Source of the DNA: Chitinophagales bacterium
GTDB taxonomy: Bacteria; Bacteroidota; Bacteroidia; Chitinophagales; Saprospiraceae
Length of the DNA stretch: 64,000 nt
NCBI GenBank assembly: GCA_026928325.1
Contig: JAIXKS010000032.1
Coordinates: 62,001-126,000 of the forward strand
Direction of reading: 5' to 3'
The notes under the pieces are model-generated. The model saw only the letters and a program-made list of their open reading frames with translations. It was not told the DNA's origin and did not search any database. Made by a program: the position numbers and the translations under genes. Below, in pieces: positions 53,950 to 62,318 of this stretch; the stretch's first letter is position 1, and each line of letters begins with the position of its first letter.

Positions 53950-54969
53950 TTATTTAAATAAATTATCGTATTGATTCGTAGAAGATTCATTTCTCAATTC
54001 TGGTTCTGCCATTGACTCATTGATATCTAATATCTGCTCTTTCAATAAAGTATCCTTTTCACCGCCCAATAGTAAGGAAATACTTTCATTTTCCCATTTT
54101 TCGAGCATTGCCAGACCTTCTTCTTCAAAAATACCATTTTGTAAATCTATGGATTGCATAAAACTCTGTGATAAATCCATAAATCGCTCCATTTCTCCAA
54201 CTTTCTGGCTGACATCCTCAGCTATCATTTCAAGTGAAGCGTCAAACATCGCCTTTTTGTCAGGATCTCCCTTGATGACTGACATAGCCGATTTAATCGC
54301 AGAATGACCTGCCATGATCGCTTTTCGTTCCTGCTCTTTAACATGAATTTGGTCTTGAACATCCTCGACTAGGACTTCAGAATTTTCATACATTTTGTTG
54401 AGCACTCGGTAAAGCACATCCATTTTTTTGTACAAATCCTCTAATTTCATATTGGAATCCTGCAATCGCCCGGCTTTTCTCGTTTTTAAGATCACATGGG
54501 CCTGTTTGTTGGATTGGGCAGCCTCGCTAGCCATATTGAGATTGGTATTAATCTCCTTTTTGTTATTTAATATCAACTCTTTCAATTGGTGCATTTGCCC
54601 TCGTAGCGAAGCGATTTGTCGGTTCATCTTCTTCAGATTGAGTTTCATATCTTCGATGTAGGACCTCAATATGCCCATAGGATCTATTTCTACAAACAAG
54701 CTCGTCAACCATCGCATCGCACTTTGATACATATAACTGATGAGAGTTCTTGTTTTACTATCTAGCGCCGCAAAGATAATTGTACCTAAAACCAACAACG
54801 ATACTATCGCTCCCGTTTGCGTCGAAACAAAAGCAGCAATAGCACCTATAAAGGTTAATGTCAAGTATAGGATACCACCGGATAGCAACCCTAAAACTAC
54901 TAATCCCAATATACCTTCAGGTCTAGACCAAAATGATTTTGTCATTTTTTTTGACATCTGCTCTATCAA
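53950..54969 (-). CDS. PspA-like membrane-anchored coiled-coil protein
   Basis: 339 residues. Two hydrophobic segments at the N-terminus (about 18-40 and 44-70, GLVVLGLLSGGILYLTLTFI and IVSLLVLGTIIFAALD) precede a long helical region (about 95-270, DPMGILRSYIEDMKLNLKKM to EMERFMDLSQ). The helical part has the length and periodicity of PspA/IM30/Snf7-like proteins and begins like PspA (a helix with DP and E/DMK), but it is fused to a membrane anchor. It lies 23 bp upstream of the binding protein-OmpA fusion gene. A second promoter (54978-54985) is 8 nt before the start. Role proposed: membrane-integrity response. Confidence 0.6.
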   Translation of the reverse strand: MIEQMSKKMTKSFWSRPEGILGLVVLGLLSGGILYLTLTFIGAIAAFVSTQTGAIVSLLVLGTIIFAALDSKTRTLISYMYQSAMRWLTSLFVEIDPMGILRSYIEDMKLNLKKMNRQIASLRGQMHQLKELILNNKKEINTNLNMASEAAQSNKQAHVILKTRKAGRLQDSNMKLEDLYKKMDVLYRVLNKMYENSEVLVEDVQDQIHVKEQERKAIMAGHSAIKSAMSVIKGDPDKKAMFDASLEMIAEDVSQKVGEMERFMDLSQSFMQSIDLQNGIFEEEGLAMLEKWENESISLLLGGEKDTLLKEQILDINESMAEPELRNESSTNQYDNLFK

Positions 54970-54977
54970 TTAAAACT

Positions 54978-54985
54978 CAAATGTA
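54978..54985 (-). promoter_or_regulatory. TAnnTTTG -7 promoter element (second gene of the envelope module)
   Basis: On the minus strand this reads TACATTTG, 8 nt before the start at 54969. Confidence 0.5.
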
Positions 54986-55049
54986 CGGCTTCAATACAAA
55001 AATATCGTAAATAATGGCCGTAAAATTGTCCATTATTAAAAAATACATA

Positions 55050-55727
55050 TTAAATATTCTTATTTATCTTCTCTATATCTGATTGGATTTGTCCTGTGAC
55101 GTAATGGTAAGAAGCCATAAATTGCTTATTGGTTAACTCTATTTTTTGAACTTCCTCACTAATCTCTTTTTTTAGTTCTCCCATTTGGGTATTCATGGTC
55201 TCAAGTTCCTTATTGAGATTTTCGATCATCTTCTTTTTATCAACGACACTTTTTTCTAATTTTTCTATCGAATCTACGCGAGCTTGGATTTGCTTACCCT
55301 TTTGGTTTTCAAGCGCTTCCATAAATTTCTTTTGCTCCCCGACTAAGATATTCATATAATACTCTGCACTATCCAGCAGTTTGCGCTTATCCAATCCCAT
55401 CGTCTTGGCCATTTCAAATGCAGATTTGTACCGCATCGTTTCATCTGCGATCACATTTGAGATAGAAAGCAAAGAGTTTTTATATTCAAGATAATCAAAA
55501 CCTTCAATATTATTTTGCTCTAACGCATGCATCAGAATTTGGATATGCTTTTCGTTATATCCTGTCGAATCTTGCGCTTCAGAAGTAAAAACGGGCTGTC
55601 CGGAAGGTTTTTTCACCTGCTCGACAGTCGATGACACCTCGGTTTTTTGCGTCGTATCTCCAGCCGCACCACTTTCAGTGACGATAAAAAGTCCTTTTAT
55701 TCTTTTTAATAAATCCTTATTTTCCAT
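55050..55727 (-). CDS. cytosolic coiled-coil protein of the envelope module
   Basis: 225 residues without a signal peptide. A low-complexity N-terminus (about 17-57, Thr/Ser/Pro/Gln-rich) is followed by a conserved helical core (KHIQILMHALEQNNIEGFDY, ISNVIADETMRYKSAFEMAK) and a long coiled coil (about 145-225). It is the first gene of the module with its own promoter at 55806-55813, and 80 bp separate it from the PspA-like gene. It is probably a cytosolic partner of that protein; no catalytic motif is visible. Confidence 0.55.
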   Translation of the reverse strand: MENKDLLKRIKGLFIVTESGAAGDTTQKTEVSSTVEQVKKPSGQPVFTSEAQDSTGYNEKHIQILMHALEQNNIEGFDYLEYKNSLLSISNVIADETMRYKSAFEMAKTMGLDKRKLLDSAEYYMNILVGEQKKFMEALENQKGKQIQARVDSIEKLEKSVVDKKKMIENLNKELETMNTQMGELKKEISEEVQKIELTNKQFMASYHYVTGQIQSDIEKINKNI

Positions 55728-55805
55728 CTATGTATTAAAACATTTAGATCGTTAAAAAAACTCCCTTAAACGAGCATTTATCGACGAAATTAATTATTTT
55801 TAGTA

Positions 55806-55813
55806 CAAATATA
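55806..55813 (-). promoter_or_regulatory. TAnnTTTG -7 promoter element of the envelope module
   Basis: On the minus strand this reads TATATTTG, 79 nt before the ATG at 55727; it lies just past the end of aguA. Confidence 0.5.
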
Positions 55814-55818
55814 CACAT

Positions 55819-56904
55819 TTATCCAATGTTAACATCAGGTTCTTGTTGGCTTAAGCAATGAAAACTACCCAATCCCCAGATTATATCCACCGAATCAATC
55901 CCTACGACCTGTCGATCTGGAAAACATTCCTCTAAAATTTCGAGGGCTTCCTCATCATTTTTATCATCTCTAAACGTAGGTACAATGACTTTTTCATTCG
56001 AAATATAAAAATTGGCGTAAGATGCGGGAAGCTGTTCTCCTTCATAAATCACCGGCTTAGGCATAGGTAGCGTTACGACATTGAGCGATCGGCCATCTTG
56101 CAACTCCATGCCTTGCAGTAACTTCAGATTCTGTCTTAAAATGTCATAATTTTCTTCCGACTTATCCTTTTCTATGACGGTGACGACGGTATCTTCATTG
56201 ACAAATCGGGTTATATCATCGATATGTCCGTCTGTGTCATCTCCGATGATGCCCTCTTCCAGCCACAATATGTGTTCAACACCATAATACTCGATGAGGT
56301 ATTGCTCGATTTCATATTGGCTCAAATGTGGATTTCTATTTTGATTCAATAGGCAAGACTTCGTCGTCAGCAAAGTGCCCTTGCCGTTAAACTCCACACT
56401 ACCGCCTTCCATGACGATTTTAGGGTAAAAAACGGGTATATTCAGCTTTTGCCCTATCAAAGTCGGGATGTTATCATCCAAATCATAAGGCGGATATTTG
56501 TCGCCCCAGGCATTATAACCCCAATCCACGATCGCTTTCGAACTATTATCTTTATGGATCAAAAACGCCGGTCCATGGTCTCGACACCAAGCGTCATTGG
56601 TCGGATGGTAGTAAAAAACGATGTTGTCCACCAATGCATCTAAATCCTTTACCTGCTTGGCATAGGGACTATTTACGATTTTGTCAATGGCAAAGTGATG
56701 CATAGCACCATCGTTGACATTGATGCAGACCCGCTGATGATCGGCGATCTGGAGTATAAACTCGGCATAAGGATTGTAAATGGTATCAATCTTACCGGGC
56801 CAAGAGGCTTCTTTATGTGGCCATGAGAGCCATAAAGCAACCTGACGATCAAACTCCGCCGGAAAATAATACCCCAACTCTCTAGGCGTAAAATCAATCT
56901 TCAT
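55819..56904 (-). CDS. aguA: agmatine deiminase
   Basis: 361 residues, peptidyl-arginine-deiminase fold. It hydrolyses agmatine to N-carbamoylputrescine and ammonia. The catalytic Cys is Cys350 in GSFHCLSQQEP, His and Asp are in DDTDGHIDDITRFVN, and the substrate-binding WCRDHGP and EGGSVEFNGKG are present. Its start lies 11 bp inside the end of aguB, so the two are translationally coupled. The product goes to AguB, giving putrescine. Full length. Confidence 0.95.
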   Translation of the reverse strand: MKIDFTPRELGYYFPAEFDRQVALWLSWPHKEASWPGKIDTIYNPYAEFILQIADHQRVCINVNDGAMHHFAIDKIVNSPYAKQVKDLDALVDNIVFYYHPTNDAWCRDHGPAFLIHKDNSSKAIVDWGYNAWGDKYPPYDLDDNIPTLIGQKLNIPVFYPKIVMEGGSVEFNGKGTLLTTKSCLLNQNRNPHLSQYEIEQYLIEYYGVEHILWLEEGIIGDDTDGHIDDITRFVNEDTVVTVIEKDKSEENYDILRQNLKLLQGMELQDGRSLNVVTLPMPKPVIYEGEQLPASYANFYISNEKVIVPTFRDDKNDEEALEILEECFPDRQVVGIDSVDIIWGLGSFHCLSQQEPDVNIG

Positions 56905-57769
56905 CGATATATCTTTTGGTTATAGGTTGATAACTATCTATCCTTCGATCGCGCAAAAATGGCCAGTGAATGCGAAATTCATTGGATTGCTTCAGGTTGA
57001 CCTCAACGACTTTCGTTTCTTCTTGATCATGAGATGCCAAATACAGCAATTTTCCTTGACCATTGGCTACAAAAGAACCGCCCCAAAACTTCATCAATCC
57101 ATCTTGTTCGTACCCTACTCTATTGACGCTGACTACAGGCACGCCATTCGCTACAGCGTGAGATCGCTGGATAATCTGCCATGAATCATATTGATCGCGA
57201 TTGGTTGCTTCATCTTGTGAGGTTGCCCAACCTATAGCTGTTGGATAAAACAAAATTTCGGCACCCATCAAAGCGGTTATTCTACTGGCTTCCGGATACC
57301 ATTGATCCCAACAGATCAATACACCAACCTTGCCATACCGTGTATCGAACACTTTATACCCTAGATCTCCTGGCGTAAAATAAAACTTTTCATAAAAGGC
57401 GGGATCGTCCGGAATGTGCATTTTGCGATATTTACCGAGATAACTACCGTCTGCATCTAAAACGGCCGTAGTATTGTGATATAATCCTTCCGCGCGCTTC
57501 TCAAACAAGGAAGCGATGATGACTACATTTAGTGACTTAGCCAAGGCACCCAAGGTATCCGTAGATGGTCCGGGAATAGCTTCTGCTAACTCAAAGTTGT
57601 CGTAATCTTCGACATCACAAAAATAAAGAGACGTAAATAATTCTTGCAAGCAGATAATCTGTGCACCATCGTGAGCTGCCTTTCGGATTTCGCGAATCGC
57701 TTTGTCCATATTCGTTTTTGGATCCTGAACGCAAGACATCTGCACAAGGCCTATTTTTACTATCGACAT
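56894..57769 (-). CDS. aguB: N-carbamoylputrescine amidase
   Basis: 291 residues, nitrilase superfamily. The Glu-Lys-Cys triad is Glu43 (CLQELF), Lys116 (KYRKMHIPD) and Cys153 (GVLICWDQWYPE). It releases putrescine, CO2 and ammonia from N-carbamoylputrescine. It is the first gene of the aguB-aguA operon; a TATCTTTG -7 element lies 32 nt upstream. This route allows putrescine synthesis from arginine by way of agmatine, though the arginine decarboxylase is not in the window. Confidence 0.95.
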   Translation of the reverse strand: MSIVKIGLVQMSCVQDPKTNMDKAIREIRKAAHDGAQIICLQELFTSLYFCDVEDYDNFELAEAIPGPSTDTLGALAKSLNVVIIASLFEKRAEGLYHNTTAVLDADGSYLGKYRKMHIPDDPAFYEKFYFTPGDLGYKVFDTRYGKVGVLICWDQWYPEASRITALMGAEILFYPTAIGWATSQDEATNRDQYDSWQIIQRSHAVANGVPVVSVNRVGYEQDGLMKFWGGSFVANGQGKLLYLASHDQEETKVVEVNLKQSNEFRIHWPFLRDRRIDSYQPITKRYIDED

Positions 57770-57801
57770 ATCTATAAATATTAAAATTTAATAAGAACCG
57801 A

Positions 57802-57809
57802 CAAAGATA
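57802..57809 (-). promoter_or_regulatory. TAnnTTTG -7 promoter element of aguB-aguA
   Basis: On the minus strand this reads TATCTTTG, 32 nt before the ATG at 57769. Confidence 0.55.
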
Positions 57810-57984
57810 ACGATTTAATCAATAAATTGGTTTCATTTAAAATATCAGGATAAGGTTGGAGTATTTTTTTAGGGTAATTCAAACGAGGTAATGTAGTTTA
57901 GATTTAATGTTGGAATTTATTGAGGCTTATTAAGTGAGTTGAGAAATATAGGAGTAAACAAGCTAAGATTGATTCTGAAAATAT

Positions 57985-58950
57985 TCATTTTGATATTGAA
58001 TATTTTTCATTCAACAATGCTATATATTCACCAAATATCTCCTCCAATTGCTCCTTATTCCTGAGTCCATCTATATACTTTTTAGGAATAGCATTATATC
58101 CAAATTTTGCACCTAAGATGCTTCCAGCCACGCAGGCATTGGTATCTGCATCGCCGCCTTCGTTTATGACTTTCAATACTCCGGCTTCAAAGTCACTTGC
58201 ATGGAAGTACGCCCATAGTCCTGCCGACAGCGCTTTGAGCGTATAACCCACGGCTGTCGGTTCGTCTAAATTCAGGTGCTCAATCGGCAAAGAATAAGCA
58301 TTTTCGATATATTCGCGTATGCTATCATCGTACTCGTCAGCTATATGACAAAGTTGTGCTACGTCCATGAACTTCCTTTCTGCGAGTATAGAAGCAATCA
58401 AACGGGTCACCACCACACAAGAACCCACGCACCTTGGATCCCAGTGTGTCACTCGTGCTATTTTTTCAGTATTGCGTTGCACTTGGTCATCGTCCCAAAA
58501 GTGATAAGTACCCAAAATGGAAGTGCGCATGATCGCTCCATTAGCCGCATTTTTGCCACCGGATATTTTCCATACTAACTCCGCAGCTTTGTGTGGATAC
58601 AACGTGAATTGTGGCATAGAAACTACCTTATAAACCGTATTTCCTATGCCCATTGGATTACCTTTAAACCATCCATAAAGCTCTTCTGCAAAGGCAAATT
58701 CATCCACTTTCTTTGACCTCAATATAGATCTGCAAATACACAGAAATTGATCCGTATCATCTGTCCAATCGCCCATTTTCCATCGACTACGATGCTTGTC
58801 CTGGATGATCTGTGCATAGTCAGAAAGCCCATCAGGATAGTGGATTGAGATATCCTTTTTACTTAAAAACTCTGTACCAAGTCCTAAAGCGTCACCGATA
58901 GCTTGACCGTAAAAGAGGCCTTTGATTTTGTCTGATTGGGTTTTTGTCAT
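57985..58950 (-). CDS. ADP-ribosylglycohydrolase-family protein
   Basis: 321 residues with the DraG/ARH fold signature: GLFYGQAIGDALGLGTEF, the metal-binding GDWTDDTDQFL, NGAIMRTSILG, and the second acidic motif EGGDADTNACVAG near the C-terminus, so both Mg sites look intact. These enzymes remove ADP-ribose from modified Arg or other side chains or from small molecules. It is monocistronic; an ART toxin gene lies 56 kb away in the same window, and no functional link is implied. Function in nucleoside or protein ADP-ribose turnover remains open. Confidence 0.88.
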   Translation of the reverse strand: MTKTQSDKIKGLFYGQAIGDALGLGTEFLSKKDISIHYPDGLSDYAQIIQDKHRSRWKMGDWTDDTDQFLCICRSILRSKKVDEFAFAEELYGWFKGNPMGIGNTVYKVVSMPQFTLYPHKAAELVWKISGGKNAANGAIMRTSILGTYHFWDDDQVQRNTEKIARVTHWDPRCVGSCVVVTRLIASILAERKFMDVAQLCHIADEYDDSIREYIENAYSLPIEHLNLDEPTAVGYTLKALSAGLWAYFHASDFEAGVLKVINEGGDADTNACVAGSILGAKFGYNAIPKKYIDGLRNKEQLEEIFGEYIALLNEKYSISK

Positions 58951-59152
58951 TGTACCTATATAAAATATGAATAGTCAACAAATTAACACATAAATAGAAT
59001 ACTAAACTTTATTTTATACCAGTTACTTAGAAATTCTTCAACAAAATTCTTCAACTTTTGTTTGGTTGCTTTATTGAAGTACTATTTGTTTACTATGATT
59101 TCTAAATTTAGATTTATTTAAACGACATTACCATATTTTAGTAAAATAGCTC

Positions 59153-59899
59153 ATGAAATATTCTATCTATCTTTTTGTTTTATTTATCATATCAAGTTGT
59201 ATGAATTCTCCTATAGTTGGAATAAATAGAAATATTAATTTACAAATAGAAAATGAAATTTCTATAGAAAGGGTGAATGTAGAGAGAATAGAACTAAAGA
59301 AAATATGTTTTGAAATTGGTCGCTCCTCATATCCTAAAATAGTTGGAATGGATGACATGATATTTCAAGAACAATTAAACAATATTTTTAAATCCAAGTT
59401 TGAGGAATTTATAGAGTCGGAAAAAAAGTCAATGTCAGGAGATCCTTGTGATGAAAATGAGGGTTCTTTCTTATCTACTATACCACCTTCTGTGAGTAGT
59501 TCTTTTGATATATTAACTCATAATGATAGTATCATATCAATTGTTCAATATTTTGCATCAACTACAGGTGGAGGAGGAAATGCAATGGACATTTCATCTT
59601 CAATTGTAAACTGTGATTTAAAAAATAGAATAGTTTTAAGCAATTTTGCACTAGGTATGAGTTATAATAAATTAGATGATGTTAATCAAAAAATGATTTA
59701 TTTCTTTGACACTATGTTTCCCGAATATACAGAAAATGAAAAAGATTATCCTGTTATTTCGGGTGAAGAAAGATTTAATAAATTAAGTTTTGGGTTACAA
59801 AATGACAGTATAGTACTCTTTATTGAAGCAACTCCAATATATTTTCGCTATTCACACGATATATATAGAATTCCGATAGATAAGTGGAATATACATTAA
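59153..59899 (+). CDS. lipoprotein with DUF3298/DUF4163-like domain
   Basis: 248 residues. A lipoprotein signal (MKYSIYLFVLFIISSC, lipobox ISSC) is followed by a domain with FASTTGGGGNAMDISSSIVN and KNRIVLSNFALG, as in DUF3298/RsiV-type extracytoplasmic domains. Expected on the periplasmic face of a membrane. AT-rich coding sequence, like the adjacent helicase genes. It faces them convergently, about 105 bp from the end of the PIN-domain gene. No operon partner. Confidence 0.6.
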   Translation: MKYSIYLFVLFIISSCMNSPIVGINRNINLQIENEISIERVNVERIELKKICFEIGRSSYPKIVGMDDMIFQEQLNNIFKSKFEEFIESEKKSMSGDPCDENEGSFLSTIPPSVSSSFDILTHNDSIISIVQYFASTTGGGGNAMDISSSIVNCDLKNRIVLSNFALGMSYNKLDDVNQKMIYFFDTMFPEYTENEKDYPVISGEERFNKLSFGLQNDSIVLFIEATPIYFRYSHDIYRIPIDKWNIH

Positions 59900-60005
59900 A
59901 ACTAAATTGGTAATACATTTTCATCCAAAAATTATCAGAGAAATATTGCATGTTATTATCATATGGATTGCTTTTATAAATCTATTGAATTTGATTAAAC
60001 GACAC

Positions 60006-62318
60006 TTAATAATATTTCTTCTGTTTCAAAAAGTCTTTCAATGTAATTGTCGTTATGTCCAAACCTTTTGCTTTAATTTGAAGTCCGTTGTCAGATGTTA
60101 GCATAATTGGGTTTTCGTTTTTGTATTTCAATGCTACGGACAAAATAAAGTTGTCAGGCGATTTTTTGTTAAAGTCGTCTGGAAGCAAGGTCAAGTCTGC
60201 CCTGTCCATTTTGAGATTTCGTTTGTCAAAACTATCGTTGATTTGTTTGATTGCTCTATGAACGTTTTTCTTTTGTTCTTCGGTCAATGAAATTTTCAAA
60301 TAGTCCAATTCATCAATGACTTTTGCAGATAAAACGATTTGATATTGTTTGTCAATTTTTGAAATGATGTCGGGATAATCAACAAAAACATTCGTGTCAA
60401 TTATGTAAATGTTTTCCTTGTCTTTTTTGATTTCCTTTTTCGGTTTCTCAAATTTTGAAAGGTCTATTTTATCAACGATTTTTAGAACTTGTTTGGACTG
60501 GGTATCATTATTCTCAGGGCTTTCAACGTGAATTGATTCTGCTAAGTTTTTTTTATTAATGCCCTTATTATAAGTCCCTAACGAATTATTCATTAGACTT
60601 TGATTAGGCACTCCCAACTCACATTTTGAGATAAACTCATCGACTAAACCTTTATAAGGTTTGACAATGCTATATGCTTTATCTAATAAAATTAAGGTGC
60701 AATATCTTGATCTACTGGTTGCTACGTTAAACCTGTTTAACTTAAATGAGAAACTTGGGCTACCTTCCGAATATGTAAAATAGAAACAAAAATCAACCGT
60801 GAGTCCTTGAACGCCATCTACAGTATTAACAACAATTCGATTTTGTGTATCATTAAATTTAAAAAGCAAATTATCTCTCAACAATTTCACTCCTTTTTTA
60901 GTAGAAGATAAAAGGGCTATTTCGAAATTTGGATTAAGATGAAGCAATGTAGTTACTTCTGTATAAATGAAATCAAACATCTTTTTCAAATCACTTGAAT
61001 CGTAATAGAACAAAGAACTCCCTCCTTCATTGTTGTATATAGCCGAAAGTTTATTTAAAACTTGGTTGTCTTTTTGTATTTCTGATTTTGATTTAAGGCT
61101 ATTCTCGTAAAATGTATTTGTTTGCCTACAAGCATTTTCAGAAAACCTATAAGTGGTTGTAAATCGAAATTTAGGACAGCTATGAGTTGATGCATAATAA
61201 GAGAATGAATCTAGCATCAAATCAATACTATTAGAAATCCTATTTGGATTATCTTGATTGACAACAGGTGGAAGTTGTAAAGGGTCTCCAACCAAGATTA
61301 CTTTTTTACCCAATAATTTTGCGATTGCAATAGTTCCTAAAAAACATTGACTTGCCTCTTCTAAAATCACATAATCATAAATAGGACTGGAAATTTTCTC
61401 TATTGCCAAACCACTCATTTTATAAAACGTAGTCAGTAGAATATTACCCTCGGTCGGCAGAAAATCCTTTGGAACTGATTTCAAACCTTTTACTTCTTTT
61501 GACTCTTCCAATGTAAGGTTTGACTTATATACGACCTCTTTATTTGAATCGGAAATTGAAAAATATTTTTTAGCAAGCTCAAGAAGTGACCTATTGGCTA
61601 ATGTAGCTACCAATACAGATTTTCTGTCTTTAGAAAATTCAGCAATTAACCTTGAAATAAAAAATGTTTTACCTGTTCCGGGAGGGCCTTGAATTATAAT
61701 TGTTTCCTCATTGTGCAGTTCATCTTTATACCGTCCTATTAATTCTAATGAATTTTCGATATGAGTGGGATTAAAATTACCTAAATCATATTTACTCAAT
61801 AAGATATCATCAACAATACTTGATTTTATATTGTTTTTAGTAACCTGTATTAGGTTATAATAATATTTCAAAGGTGGATCAGAAATACCAAAAACTATTT
61901 TATCTTCTTTTTGTAATACGTTTAAGAAATCAACATCAACACTATTAAATCCAACATTAAATTTCCCATTCGTTTCATGGTAATAGACACCGTAACACTC
62001 AGAAGATGATAACACATCATTTTTTCTATAGTGACTATATGTGTTCTCTTTAAAAGCACTCTTAAACACCTCAGTCGTTTTAGGCTTTGTTGCGGTTAAT
62101 GGAATTTTAGTTTTAGGTAAGTTTTCTTTAGAAAATGAAAAGATAACCTGATTTCTCAATTCATCAATATACTCAAACGCACCTATATACAATTCTCCTT
62201 TATTTAACAAATCAATACACTTCGAATCAAGATACGCTTTATAATCCGACAATATCTTTTGTATCTCTCTATTGTAAAATTCTATTTGTTGTTCTCTTCT
62301 AAGTGATTTCATTATCAA
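60006..62318 (-). CDS. SF1 (Upf1/COG1112-like) helicase-PIN nuclease fusion
   Basis: 770 residues. A helicase core of the UvrD/Upf1 group is seen: Walker A GPPGTGKT (211-218), motif II LEEASQ (about 319-324, Glu for Asp in the second slot), motif III GDPLQLPP (344-351) and motif VI NVATSRSRY (about 530). The last about 135 residues form a PIN domain (IYIIDTNVFVDYP, KVIDELDYL, SPDNFILSVALKYKN, LTSDNGL), with the acidic catalytic set preserved. A fusion of a nucleic-acid helicase to a PIN RNase suggests unwinding and cutting. The start codon overlaps the stop of the upstream gene (ATGA), so the two are one operon. AT-richer than housekeeping genes; likely horizontally acquired. Confidence 0.85.
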   Translation of the reverse strand: MIMKSLRREQQIEFYNREIQKILSDYKAYLDSKCIDLLNKGELYIGAFEYIDELRNQVIFSFSKENLPKTKIPLTATKPKTTEVFKSAFKENTYSHYRKNDVLSSSECYGVYYHETNGKFNVGFNSVDVDFLNVLQKEDKIVFGISDPPLKYYYNLIQVTKNNIKSSIVDDILLSKYDLGNFNPTHIENSLELIGRYKDELHNEETIIIQGPPGTGKTFFISRLIAEFSKDRKSVLVATLANRSLLELAKKYFSISDSNKEVVYKSNLTLEESKEVKGLKSVPKDFLPTEGNILLTTFYKMSGLAIEKISSPIYDYVILEEASQCFLGTIAIAKLLGKKVILVGDPLQLPPVVNQDNPNRISNSIDLMLDSFSYYASTHSCPKFRFTTTYRFSENACRQTNTFYENSLKSKSEIQKDNQVLNKLSAIYNNEGGSSLFYYDSSDLKKMFDFIYTEVTTLLHLNPNFEIALLSSTKKGVKLLRDNLLFKFNDTQNRIVVNTVDGVQGLTVDFCFYFTYSEGSPSFSFKLNRFNVATSRSRYCTLILLDKAYSIVKPYKGLVDEFISKCELGVPNQSLMNNSLGTYNKGINKKNLAESIHVESPENNDTQSKQVLKIVDKIDLSKFEKPKKEIKKDKENIYIIDTNVFVDYPDIISKIDKQYQIVLSAKVIDELDYLKISLTEEQKKNVHRAIKQINDSFDKRNLKMDRADLTLLPDDFNKKSPDNFILSVALKYKNENPIMLTSDNGLQIKAKGLDITTITLKDFLKQKKYY

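Noticed and set aside
59907..60101. 64-residue plus-strand frame after the lipoprotein
   Set aside because: It runs into the PIN domain coding end on the other strand and has no protein-like features.
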